Shown one piece after another: positions 51,068 through 58,865 of a stretch of 64,000 nucleotides of DNA. This DNA is from Tamaricihabitans halophyticus (GTDB taxonomy: Bacteria; Actinomycetota; Actinomycetes; Mycobacteriales; Pseudonocardiaceae), in contig NZ_SLXQ01000005.1 in the NCBI RefSeq assembly GCF_004340875.1, positions 124,001 to 188,000 on the forward strand, written 5' to 3'. The notes beneath the pieces are model-generated. The model saw only the letters and a program-made list of their open reading frames with translations. It was not told the DNA's origin and ran no database searches. Numbering within the stretch: position 1 is the stretch's first letter; every line of letters starts with the position of its first letter. The position numbers and the translations under genes are program-made.

Positions 51068-51499
51068 GTGAGTGTCCCGCAGGAGAACATCGAGTCCACC
51101 GCGCCACTGGCGGCGACGAGCGGCGCCCAGGATGCCGACCGGCAGGCCGGCTCACATCGGGGTACCAGCTCAAGAAGTGGCGGATCCCTGCATCAGCCGT
51201 GGCGGGCGTTCGTCGCACTCGGCGAGCTCGTCGTCGTGGGGCTGCTCATCTGGGCCGCGATCTGGGCATGGCGCAATGGGGTACGGGTCAGCGTGCTGGA
51301 ACAGCAACTGCCGGATGGTCGGGTAGTCACGAACGAGTTCACCAGGTACTACGGGAACTGGATCGCCTCGGCGATCGGCATCGGCGGGTTGGCCGGCCTG
51401 TTCCTGCTTGACGCCGTCCGGCAACTGGTGCTGGCACTGCGGACACGGTCGAAGCGGCCCAGCTCGCGCGCGGAGCAGAATCGCCAGCTGGACGGGTGA
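51068..51499 (+). CDS. Two-helix membrane protein of unknown function
   Basis: A 143-residue protein. A polar N-terminus of about 45 residues is followed by a first helix ([22 protein letters not shown]). An extracytoplasmic loop ([30 protein letters not shown]) and a second helix ([26 protein letters not shown]) come next, then a basic tail. No family is recognised. The GTG start is 12 bp after the preceding gene and hemL follows after 37 bp, so it is probably cotranscribed with them. Confidence 0.7.
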   Translation: MSVPQENIESTAPLAATSGAQDADRQAGSHRGTSSRSGGSLHQPWRAFVALGELVVVGLLIWAAIWAWRNGVRVSVLEQQLPDGRVVTNEFTRYYGNWIASAIGIGGLAGLFLLDAVRQLVLALRTRSKRPSSRAEQNRQLDG

Positions 51500-51536
51500 G
51501 CGAGGCCACCTGAGCCGACCTGCCAGACTGGGCGGC

Positions 51537-52859
51537 GTGACGGCGAAATCTGAGGCGACGAATCCCATCCACTCGGCCGCGCTGTTCGACCGCGCACGTA
51601 CGGCGACCCCAGGCGGCGTGAACTCCCCGGTACGGGCTTTCAGCTCGGTTGGCGGCACCCCGCGGTTCGTGGTTTCCGCGCAGGGCCCCTACCTGACCGA
51701 TGCGGATGGCAACCAGTACGTGGACCTGGTGAGCTCCTGGGGACCGATGATTCTCGGGCATGCCCACCCCGCGGTCATCGAGGCGGTGCGCAGCACGGCC
51801 GCTGCTGGGCTCTCCTTCGGTACCCCAACCGTTGGGGAAGTGGAGCTGGCCGAAGAGATTATCGCCAGGGTGGCACCGGTTGAGCAGGTCCGGCTGGTGA
51901 ATTCCGGTACCGAGGCGACCATGAGCGCGATCCGGTTGGCCAGGGCGGCCACCGGGCGCGGCAAGGTGATCAAGTTCGCCGGTTGTTACCACGGACATGT
52001 GGACGCGCTGCTTGCCCAGGCCGGCTCGGGGGTGGCCACGCTCGGCCTGCCAACCAGCCCAGGAGTGACCGGCGCGCAGGCCGGCGACACGATCGTCGTG
52101 CCGTACAACGATATTGCCGCGGTGCGCGCGGCCTTCGCGGACAACCCCGAGGAAATCGCCTGTGTGATCACCGAGGCGGCCGCGGGCAATATGGGCGCGG
52201 TGGCCCCGGAACCCGGTTTCAACGCCGCGCTGCGCGAGATCACCGAACAAAACGGCGCGCTGCTGATCATGGACGAGGTGATGACCGGCTTCCGGGTTTC
52301 CCGTGCTGGCTGGTACGGCCTCGAAGGGGTGGCCGGCGACCTGTACACCTTCGGCAAGGTGATGTCCGGCGGGTTGCCGGCGGCCGCGTTCGGCGGGCGC
52401 GCGGAGATCATGGCCCAGCTCGCCCCGCTCGGCCCGGTTTACCAGGCGGGCACCCTTGCCGGTAACCCGGTCGCGATCGCCGCGGGACTGACCACCCTGC
52501 GCAATGCGGACGAGGAGGTGTACCGCGCGCTGGACCGCAACGCGCGTCGACTGGGCGAGCTGTTCACCGCGAGCCTGTCCGCGGTGGGACTGCCGCATAC
52601 CGTGCAGTACGCGGGCAACCTGGTCAGCGTGTTCTTCACCGAGCAGCCGGTGCGGGACTTCGAGTCCGCCCGCGCCGCGCAGACCTGGCGGTTCCCGCCG
52701 TTCTTCCACGCGCTGCTGGAGCGCGGGGTGTACGCCCCGCCGAGCGCCTTCGAAGCGTTCTTCGTGAACGCCGCGATGGATGATGCGGCATTCGACGTGA
52801 TTGCCGAGGCGCTGCCCGCCGCGGCCGAGGCCGCCGCCACCGCCGAGGAGCCAGCGTGA
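51537..52859 (+). CDS. hemL: Glutamate-1-semialdehyde 2,1-aminomutase
   Basis: A 440-residue PLP enzyme producing 5-aminolevulinate from the HemA product. [47 protein letters not shown] and [15 protein letters not shown] are conserved. The PLP lysine is Lys274 in [17 protein letters not shown], and [13 protein letters not shown] closes the active site. GTG 51537 ([10 protein letters not shown]) is chosen; upstream codons in frame overlap the previous gene. The stop overlaps the phosphatase start by four bases. The position corresponds to Rv0524. Confidence 0.97.
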   Translation: MTAKSEATNPIHSAALFDRARTATPGGVNSPVRAFSSVGGTPRFVVSAQGPYLTDADGNQYVDLVSSWGPMILGHAHPAVIEAVRSTAAAGLSFGTPTVGEVELAEEIIARVAPVEQVRLVNSGTEATMSAIRLARAATGRGKVIKFAGCYHGHVDALLAQAGSGVATLGLPTSPGVTGAQAGDTIVVPYNDIAAVRAAFADNPEEIACVITEAAAGNMGAVAPEPGFNAALREITEQNGALLIMDEVMTGFRVSRAGWYGLEGVAGDLYTFGKVMSGGLPAAAFGGRAEIMAQLAPLGPVYQAGTLAGNPVAIAAGLTTLRNADEEVYRALDRNARRLGELFTASLSAVGLPHTVQYAGNLVSVFFTEQPVRDFESARAAQTWRFPPFFHALLERGVYAPPSAFEAFFVNAAMDDAAFDVIAEALPAAAEAAATAEEPA

Positions 52860-53485
52860 CGACCACGATCGTGCATCTGATGCGGCACGGGGAGGTGTAC
52901 AACCCGGACGGCATCCTGTACGGGCGGCTGCCTGGGTACCAGCTTTCCGCGCGCGGCAAGGAACAAGCCTTAACCGTGGCCGAACATCTCGCCCGTCACG
53001 ATGTGGCGATGGTGCTCGCCTCGCCGTTGGAACGGGCTCAGCAGACCGCGCAGCCGATCGCGGACTCGCACCGGTTGGACGTGCTCAGTGACGAACGGCT
53101 GATCGAAGCGGCGAACGAGTTCGAAGGGCTACGGGTCGCGGTAGGTGACGGGGCTTTGCGCCAACCACGGCACTGGTCCAAGCTGCGTAACCCGTTCCGG
53201 CCATCGTGGGGTGAACCGTATCTGCGGATCGCGCATCGGATGCTCGCCGCGGTTTCCCGCGCGCGGCAGGCCGCGGCGGGTAGGGAAGCGGTGTGCGTCT
53301 CGCATCAGCTTCCCGTGTGGACACTGCGCCGCTTCCTGGAAGGCCGGCGGCTGTGGCACGATCCGCGCCGCAGGCAGTGCTCGCTGGCCTCACTGACCAG
53401 CCTGGTTTTCGAGGACGAGCAGCTTGCCAGGATCGTCTACACCGAGCCGGCTGGTGCCACTGATCCACGGGTGACCGGCGCATGA
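52856..53485 (+). CDS. Histidine phosphatase family protein
   Basis: A 209-residue phosphoglycerate-mutase-like enzyme, positional equivalent of Rv0525. The catalytic RHG motif is in [29 protein letters not shown], with [16 protein letters not shown] giving the second arginine, an acidic helix [13 protein letters not shown], and the second histidine in [16 protein letters not shown]. The substrate is unknown; its fixed place between hemL and the cytochrome c maturation genes suggests a housekeeping role. The start overlaps hemL and the stop overlaps the resA-like gene. Confidence 0.92.
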   Translation: MTTTIVHLMRHGEVYNPDGILYGRLPGYQLSARGKEQALTVAEHLARHDVAMVLASPLERAQQTAQPIADSHRLDVLSDERLIEAANEFEGLRVAVGDGALRQPRHWSKLRNPFRPSWGEPYLRIAHRMLAAVSRARQAAAGREAVCVSHQLPVWTLRRFLEGRRLWHDPRRRQCSLASLTSLVFEDEQLARIVYTEPAGATDPRVTGA

Positions 53486-54072
53486 GGACGGCCGCGCTCG
53501 CGCTACTCGCCATGTTGCTGTTGGCCAGCTGCACCGTCGGGGACAACGCGCCGGCCTCCGGCGGGAATTTCGAGTTCGTCGCGCCGGATGGGAAAACCGA
53601 GATCTTCTACCCCGAGTCCGAGCGGCAGGATCTACCGCCACTCACCGGGGACAGTTTGTTCGACGAGGGCACCGAGATCTCCACGGACGACTTCGCCGGC
53701 CAGGTGCTGTTGATCAACGTCTGGGGTACCTGGTGCGGGCCCTGCCGCAGTGAGGTGCCGGAGCTGGAAAGCCTGTACCGGAAGACCAAGGACGATGGTG
53801 TGACCGTGCTTGGCATCGATGTGCGGGACGATCGCGGTGCGGCACAGGACTTCCTGCGGGATCGCGGGGTTACCTACCCGTCGATCTTCGACAATGCGGG
53901 CCGTTCGCTGCTTCCGCTGAAGGGGTATCCGCGGAATGCGGTGCCCTCGACGATCCTGCTTGACCGGCAGCATCGGGTGGCTGCGGTGTATTTGACCGAG
54001 CAGCTGGAAAGCGATCTCATGCCCAAGGTTCGGGAGCTCGCGGCCGATCCGGCGCCCGAGGACCAGCGCTAG
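53482..54072 (+). CDS. resA: TlpA/ResA-like thiol-disulphide lipoprotein
   Basis: A 196-residue protein, positional equivalent of Rv0526. A lipoprotein signal ([17 protein letters not shown], lipobox LASC) is followed by a thioredoxin domain with Cys85-Gly-Pro-Cys88 in NVWGTWCGPCRSEVPELES and the cis-proline in NAVPSTILLD. It probably reduces apocytochrome c cysteines outside the membrane, with electrons from CcdA. In related genomes ccdA follows directly; here a 3.9-kb minus-strand cassette intervenes. The TAG stop shares a CTAG with the stop of the convergent YbaB-family gene. Confidence 0.92.
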   Translation: MRTAALALLAMLLLASCTVGDNAPASGGNFEFVAPDGKTEIFYPESERQDLPPLTGDSLFDEGTEISTDDFAGQVLLINVWGTWCGPCRSEVPELESLYRKTKDDGVTVLGIDVRDDRGAAQDFLRDRGVTYPSIFDNAGRSLLPLKGYPRNAVPSTILLDRQHRVAAVYLTEQLESDLMPKVRELAADPAPEDQR

Positions 54073-54641
54073 CGATTGTCGTAGTCGTCCGGGCCGAGGT
54101 TGAGCAGGAAGGCATCGGCCTTGCTGGCTGGCTGCTCGGTCGGCGCGGGCGTGCTCTCCTGGGTGCCGACATCTCTGGTGAGATAGGACGGTGTCGGCTC
54201 ATCCACGGCGCCGGCTGGCTCGGCGGGTTTTGGGGTTGGTTCGGCGGCGGGCGGGCCGTGTCGTTCGAGTAGGCGCGCTTGCGGGCCGAGCACTTCGGTG
54301 GCGTCGACACCGTCGACGTGTTGCCGCACGATATTCAGCTGGCCCTCGGCCGCTTTGCCGATCGCCGCGCGCACGGTGGCGGTGAGTATCCGGGACAGCT
54401 CGGCCGCGTCCGTGCGGAGCGCGGCTTCCGTTACGGCGATATCGGTGATCACGCCGCCCGGTCCCGCCTGCACGGATACCGCGCCGTCCGGAGAGTTCAC
54501 GGAAACGGAAAGCGCGGCCAGCTCGCCGTCCGCGGTGTCCAGCTGGCGAATCAGCCGGTCGTTGTCCGCCTTGCGGTTCGCGATCTTCTCCAGCTGCCAG
54601 CGCATTTCCTCGATCAGCTGCGGGTTGCTCGGTTGCGCCAC
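54069..54641 (-). CDS. YbaB/EbfC-family protein with long C-terminal tail
   Basis: A 190-residue protein. Residues 1-110 resemble the YbaB/EbfC nucleoid-associated fold (MRWQLEKIANRKADNDRLIRQL helix, then VSVNSPDGAVSVQAGPGGVITDIAVTEAAL strands and a helix LSRILTATVRAAIGKAAEG). Classic YbaB is about 105 residues; here an 80-residue acidic, Pro-rich tail is added, ending AFLLNLGPDDYDNR. YbaB-like proteins of this form often accompany WXG100 genes in actinobacteria. GTG 54641 has AAGGAG upstream. It is the last gene of the minus-strand cassette. Confidence 0.8.
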   Translation of the reverse strand: MAQPSNPQLIEEMRWQLEKIANRKADNDRLIRQLDTADGELAALSVSVNSPDGAVSVQAGPGGVITDIAVTEAALRTDAAELSRILTATVRAAIGKAAEGQLNIVRQHVDGVDATEVLGPQARLLERHGPPAAEPTPKPAEPAGAVDEPTPSYLTRDVGTQESTPAPTEQPASKADAFLLNLGPDDYDNR

Positions 54642-54666
54642 AGTGTTCTCCTTTTCGGACAGTGGT

Positions 54667-55575
54667 TCAGGGACGTCGGAAGAACTTGACTTTGCGGGTC
54701 CTGCCTTCAATCCGGCTGCCTAGCCCGGTCTTGCCGAACGAGTAGCCGAGTTGATTGGCGATCTGGCCGACCACCGCGTCGGGGATCTTCAGCCGACCGA
54801 CCGATATCGTGACCAGGCCGCGTCCGTCGAACTCGGAGAGCAACCTGGTGAGCTGCGCGGGCTTGCCCCGTATGTAGGGCAGCTCGGTCAGCCCTAGTGC
54901 GCACAGCGAGGTCGTGAACAGCAGCCCGCTGATGATCCACATGATGTGCCCGCCCGCGTTTGCGAGGAAGCCCGCAGGAAACAAGCAAACTAGGGCCACT
55001 CCGATGCAGCTCCAGTGGATGACTGCCGCGCGCATCCGCCTTGCGCGGGGTAGCTGGCGTACTTCGCGGAGATGTCGCACCGGTTCCTTGGTCGCCAGGA
55101 CGATGGAGTCGTAGGCGGTGGTGCCTACGATGCGTGGATACCAGCCGTGCCGGGTTGCCGCCGCAACGATGTCCTGTGCGGATGTCCGGGCATCCGCTGA
55201 GCTGAGCCAGACGAATCGCGCCGTGGAGGCGAGTCGCTTGGCTACGTCGGGGGGTGTCGTGGTCGATATTCCGGACGCACGTGCCGGGTCGGTGGGCGCG
55301 GCTAACCGGAATACCAGCAGGGCGCCGGCCGTGGGGATTTCCTGGTAACCCTGCTCGGCGGCGGTATTGCGGATCTCGTTGACACCCAGCCGCCACACCG
55401 CAGGGTCCAGTACGACCTCGGGGTACCCGGCGAAATGCTGGTGGCGGATCAGGCTGCGCTGCTTAAGTACTTCGCTGTTTCGCAATCCGTGGCGCAGGAT
55501 CCAGACGAGCCCGAAGACAAGTATCGGCAACGTGACCGCGATAACGATCAGAATCACCAGGGCGGAGTCATCCAT
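54667..55575 (-). CDS. Three-helix membrane protein in WXG cassette
   Basis: A 302-residue protein of unknown function. An N-terminal helix (ALVILIVIAVTLPILVFGLVWIL) precedes a cytoplasmic domain with no recognised motif, and two further helices lie around residues 185-235 (HWSCIGVALVCLFPAGFLAN, IMWIISGLLFTTSLCALGL). A C-terminal domain of about 65 residues follows. The start at ATG 55575 overlaps the end of the preceding gene by eight bases. Between YbaB-like and WXG-like genes it may be a membrane partner or immunity-type protein, which is speculative. Confidence 0.7.
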   Translation of the reverse strand: MDDSALVILIVIAVTLPILVFGLVWILRHGLRNSEVLKQRSLIRHQHFAGYPEVVLDPAVWRLGVNEIRNTAAEQGYQEIPTAGALLVFRLAAPTDPARASGISTTTPPDVAKRLASTARFVWLSSADARTSAQDIVAAATRHGWYPRIVGTTAYDSIVLATKEPVRHLREVRQLPRARRMRAAVIHWSCIGVALVCLFPAGFLANAGGHIMWIISGLLFTTSLCALGLTELPYIRGKPAQLTRLLSEFDGRGLVTISVGRLKIPDAVVGQIANQLGYSFGKTGLGSRIEGRTRKVKFFRRP

Positions 55576-56230
55576 CGACCGTGTCCTGCGCAACAGGCTG
55601 TTGATAGCGGATGGTGTTGGCGATCCGTACGGATTCCCTGGCGATCGCCGGCCAGCCGTCCTCGTTGTCGGTCGTCAGGCTCATCGTGATGAGCTTTGCG
55701 CCATCGGGTGCGGGGATCTGGAACTCCGCACGGATCACCGGCCGCCGCACGCTCGTTTCCTGGCCGGTCAGCTCGGGCGGAAGGACATAGTCCCCCGCGA
55801 CGACTGCGCCAAGAGCCGGGCCGATATTGAGCCGTACGACTTGTACATGCGCGTCTGGATGCCGTTGCCGGAATTGCGTCACGAGCGCCTCGGCCGCCTT
55901 GGTGGGGTGAGCACGGCAGCGTTCGGCGTCCTCGGATTCCGGGTCGGCGAGCTCAGCAACGGCCAGCGCGAGGGTGGCCAGCGCGGGTTCCTCACCGCCA
56001 ACGGCGAACCTACCGAACAGCCGGATGTTGTTCGCCCCCATTGTCTGGGTGAACACGCCGAGGTAGCTGGCCAGCTGCTCGGGCGAGTGTTGACCGTCGT
56101 GTTCGGCGATCCGCCGCGCCAGGTCGTGCACGGCCGCCTCGTTCCGCATCGCGTCGGCGGTCAACGGCAGCCCGGCGAAGCCGGGCGGGGTGTCGATCAG
56201 GATTTGCGGGGTGGTGGTTGGTTCGGTCAT
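55568..56230 (-). CDS. Soluble protein of unknown function in WXG cassette
   Basis: A 220-residue protein without a signal peptide or membrane helix. ILIDTPPGFAGLPL opens it. The middle has NNIRLFGRFAVGGEEPALATLALAVAEL and the last third forms a probable beta sheet (VQVVRLNIGPALGAVVAGDY, RPVIRAEFQIPAPDGAKLITMSLTTDNED). Similar proteins accompany WXG-type genes in other Pseudonocardiales as far as I recall, but I cannot name a family. It ends inside the membrane-protein gene and begins 3 bp after the large WXG-like gene, so all are one transcript. Confidence 0.68.
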   Translation of the reverse strand: MTEPTTTPQILIDTPPGFAGLPLTADAMRNEAAVHDLARRIAEHDGQHSPEQLASYLGVFTQTMGANNIRLFGRFAVGGEEPALATLALAVAELADPESEDAERCRAHPTKAAEALVTQFRQRHPDAHVQVVRLNIGPALGAVVAGDYVLPPELTGQETSVRRPVIRAEFQIPAPDGAKLITMSLTTDNEDGWPAIARESVRIANTIRYQQPVAQDTVDG

Positions 56231-56233
56231 CGG

Positions 56234-57457
56234 TTATTGCCACACCCGTTCCTCGGCTCGCTGGCGGTCGCGTTCTGCTTGACCGGCATTGTCCGCCGCG
56301 ATGCCGTCGTTGATCGCGTTGGCGAACGGCACGGAGAGCGCGGCAACCGGGCTAAGTACGCTTCCGCCGTAGATTGCGGCCTGTGCAGGGTCGCGCGGTT
56401 TCCAGTAGGTGTCCAGGTTGTCGAAGAACGTGGCGCCCTCGCCGCCCGTAGCGATTTCGCCACCTGCCTGGCCGGCGACCATCGCGGTTCCACTGAACCT
56501 CATGAGCGAACCAGGTACACCCGGAATTAGCCCGACCGCGCCGGAGGCAATGCCGATCGCGTCGATCGCAAAGGTCTCCGGGGGGATGTCGGCGCCGGCC
56601 GCAGCGGCTAGACCGTGCCCGCCAAGGGCGGTGACACCAAGGCCAACAGAGATGGCGCCAGCGATCTGCTCCGCGGGCGGCGGCAGGAAATCTGCGACGA
56701 CGCCGACTATGGTGCCGATATCACCGACTACGTCGGCGAGTTTCGCGATCAGTTGAGCGTTGTCCTCAATGAAGTCCGTGATCGCCTGGCCCACCACGGT
56801 AAGGCCGTCGATTACAGCGTTGGCGATATCTTCGCCGAGGTCGGTAAAGAAGCCGACGATCGAGCCGAGCATCCCCGGTTCCTCGGGCGCCAGCTCCATA
56901 GCCTTACGCAGCAGCTCGGCCACCCGTTCGGCGGTCTGGGTGTGCTGCTCGAGGAGCCGCTTGGCCTCCTCCTGAATGTTCGTGCAGTTCGTGATGGCGC
57001 CGTTGAGCTGCTGTTCGGCATTGTCCAGCAGCCGTTGCGCGTTCTGCAGTGACTGCTGGTCGGAAAAGGTCTGGTTGGCCAGTTTGAGGTCAGGGTTCTG
57101 TTGGGCCTGCTGCGCTTGCTGCTGTGCCTGCTTGGCTTGCTGTTCGAGTTCGCGGGCGCGCCGTTGCAACTCGCTGAGATCCTGCTGCCACTGGCTGAGG
57201 GCACTGGCCGCCTGGGACATCGAACGCGCGGCGTTTTCCAGGTACCTGGGTAGGTCGTCGACCTTGCGCGCGAAGGCTTCGCTGGCCTCGCCCTGCCAGA
57301 TGCCGCGCTGGTTGAGGATGTCGCGCAGCGACTCGTCGGCCGAGGTGAGGCTCCGGCTGACCGTGCCGTATTTGGTGGCCACCGTGCTCACCTGGCCGAG
57401 GTCGCCGGGTGCCGGATCGAAGCCCAGCGCTGGGTAATCGTGCTGTGCGACGGTCAC
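56234..57457 (-). CDS. Large WXG100/ESX-type protein (putative type VII substrate)
   Basis: A 407-residue protein. The first about 100 residues resemble a WXG100 hairpin, with Trp-Gln-Gly in RGIWQGEASEAFARKVDDL. A long Gln/Ala-rich coiled coil follows (residues about 90-190, QQAKQAQQQAQQAQQ). The second half is Gly/Ala-rich and hydrophobic (VVGDIGTIVGVVADFLPP, SVGLGVTALGGHGLAAAAGAD), with no toxin domain recognisable at the C-terminus. It may be a secreted scaffold or an effector whose toxic end is absent. Its stop is three bases before the next gene, and its start overlaps the small WXG-like gene. Confidence 0.72.
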   Translation of the reverse strand: MTVAQHDYPALGFDPAPGDLGQVSTVATKYGTVSRSLTSADESLRDILNQRGIWQGEASEAFARKVDDLPRYLENAARSMSQAASALSQWQQDLSELQRRARELEQQAKQAQQQAQQAQQNPDLKLANQTFSDQQSLQNAQRLLDNAEQQLNGAITNCTNIQEEAKRLLEQHTQTAERVAELLRKAMELAPEEPGMLGSIVGFFTDLGEDIANAVIDGLTVVGQAITDFIEDNAQLIAKLADVVGDIGTIVGVVADFLPPPAEQIAGAISVGLGVTALGGHGLAAAAGADIPPETFAIDAIGIASGAVGLIPGVPGSLMRFSGTAMVAGQAGGEIATGGEGATFFDNLDTYWKPRDPAQAAIYGGSVLSPVAALSVPFANAINDGIAADNAGQAERDRQRAEERVWQ

Positions 57458-57942
57458 TGGCCACCCCCCAGCCGGTCGGCGATGCTACGTGGCGCGAATC
57501 CGGTGTCCTCCAGCGAACGATCACCTGTCGGGCCCTGCTGCCCGGCGACCTCGGTCCCCGGCACCGCACCGGGCTGGCCGGTCGGCTGACCGCTGCCGCT
57601 CGGCAGCCCCTGGCTGTTGCTATCGGTGATCAGCGGGGGCGAACCTGTGTCGCCGTTGCCGCTGAAGATCGCCTCGTTGGTCTCCTCCAGTTCCTGGTAG
57701 TTGCGCTTCGCCTCGGCCAGCCGCTCCGTCACCCCTTCGGCGGCCTCGCCGAGCTGCTCGATCCCGTACTCCCAGGTTTCCTCGAACTCCTCGCCAGCCG
57801 TGGCCAGCGTTTCGTTGCCAAGTAATCCGAGTGTGGACTGCGCGGCGAGGGTTTTGTTCGCCGCGGTGATCTCCTCGGACGCGTTCTCCAGGCCGGTGAT
57901 CAGCTTGCCCAGCTCCTGGATGTGCACCGCGTAGCCAGTCAA
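57454..57942 (-). CDS. Small WXG100-like protein
   Basis: A 162-residue protein. Residues 1-95 form two amphipathic helices with Trp-Glu-Tyr-Gly in the turn region (FEETWEYGIEQLGEAAEG), consistent with an ESX/WXG100-like partner although the strict Trp-x-Gly is altered. The C-terminal third is Gly/Pro/Ser-rich and unstructured. It is the first gene of the cassette and the likely dimer partner of the large WXG protein. The start is TTG 57942 with GAGGGGG six to seven bases upstream; GTG 57927 is an alternative. It is divergent from ccdA across 149 bp. Confidence 0.68.
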   Translation of the reverse strand: MTGYAVHIQELGKLITGLENASEEITAANKTLAAQSTLGLLGNETLATAGEEFEETWEYGIEQLGEAAEGVTERLAEAKRNYQELEETNEAIFSGNGDTGSPPLITDSNSQGLPSGSGQPTGQPGAVPGTEVAGQQGPTGDRSLEDTGFAPRSIADRLGGGQ

Positions 57943-57958
57943 CTACTACCCCCTCTCA

Positions 57959-57988
57959 GCCGGACATATTCAACCCGATCTGTCCGGC
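57959..57988. promoter_or_regulatory. Inverted repeat in the WXG/ccdA divergent promoter
   Basis: GCCGGACA (57959-57966) and TGTCCGGC (57981-57988) form a perfect 8-bp dyad with a 14-base spacer, 16 bp upstream of the cassette's first gene. The same 149-bp gap must also carry the ccdA promoter. It may be an operator for either side. No regulator gene is part of the cassette. Confidence 0.45.
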
Positions 57989-58091
57989 CGTTTGGGGATA
58001 TTTCGCCGGATAAGCGCATTTTTCTGGGCTGTGGGGTATACCGGCCAACCCGGTCGGCCGATGCGGTCTGGGGGTACCTACGCTGGGAAGC

Positions 58092-58865
58092 GTGAACGCC
58101 GTTACCGAGCTCGCCACCTCGGGGCCGCTGCTGCTCGCTGCCGGCATAGCGTTGCTCGCCGGCGCGATCTCCTTTGCCTCGCCCTGTGTGGTCCCCCTGG
58201 TTCCTGGCTATCTCGCTTACCTCGCTGGGCTGGTCGGCGCGGACGCCCCCGCGGTCGGCGCGGACGAGGGGCGTAAACGGGGCAGGGGCAAACTGGTCGG
58301 CGCGACCGCGCTGTTCATCGCGGGATTCACGGTAGTTTTCGCGGCCGGTGTTGGCGGCATCGTCTGGCTCGCGGACGCGATCCTGGTCAACGAGTTACTG
58401 CTGCAACGCATCGGTGGCGTCATCACCATCGCGATGGCGCTGGTGTTCCTCGGACTGATCCCCTGGCTGCAGCGGGATGTACGGATACACCGCACGCCAC
58501 GGGGTGGGCTGCTCGGCGCGCCGGTGCTCGGCGCGGTTTTCGGTCTCGGCTGGACGCCGTGTATCGGTCCGACGCTCGGCGGGGTGCTAGCCATCGCCAG
58601 CAGCACCGGTGAAACGGCTGCGCGTGGTTTCCTGCTGGTCCTGGTGTACTGCCTCGGGCTGGGGCTGCCGTTCATGCTCATCGCGTTCAGCGCAGGCTGG
58701 GCGGTGCGGGCCACCGGCTGGCTGCGCAGGAACGGGCGCAAGGTCCAGATCTTCGGCGGAGCACTCCTGCTGCTCGTCGGAGTACTGCTGGTGAGCGGGC
58801 TCTGGAACGAGCTGATGATCTGGATGCGCGTTGCGTTCATCAACGACGTGGAGCTGCCGCTGTGA
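58092..58865 (+). CDS. ccdA: Cytochrome c biogenesis protein CcdA (thiol-disulphide transporter)
   Basis: A 257-residue membrane protein with about six helices. The reactive cysteines lie in FASPCVVPLVPGYLAYLAG and GWTPCIGPTLGGVLAIAS, which carry electrons from cytoplasmic thioredoxin to the ResA-like lipoprotein. A charged loop with Arg/Lys (ADEGRKRGRGK) follows the first helix. The positional equivalent is Rv0527. GTG 58092 starts it, and the stop overlaps the resB GTG. Here ccdA has its own upstream region because the WXG cassette separates it from resA. Confidence 0.95.
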   Translation: MNAVTELATSGPLLLAAGIALLAGAISFASPCVVPLVPGYLAYLAGLVGADAPAVGADEGRKRGRGKLVGATALFIAGFTVVFAAGVGGIVWLADAILVNELLLQRIGGVITIAMALVFLGLIPWLQRDVRIHRTPRGGLLGAPVLGAVFGLGWTPCIGPTLGGVLAIASSTGETAARGFLLVLVYCLGLGLPFMLIAFSAGWAVRATGWLRRNGRKVQIFGGALLLLVGVLLVSGLWNELMIWMRVAFINDVELPL

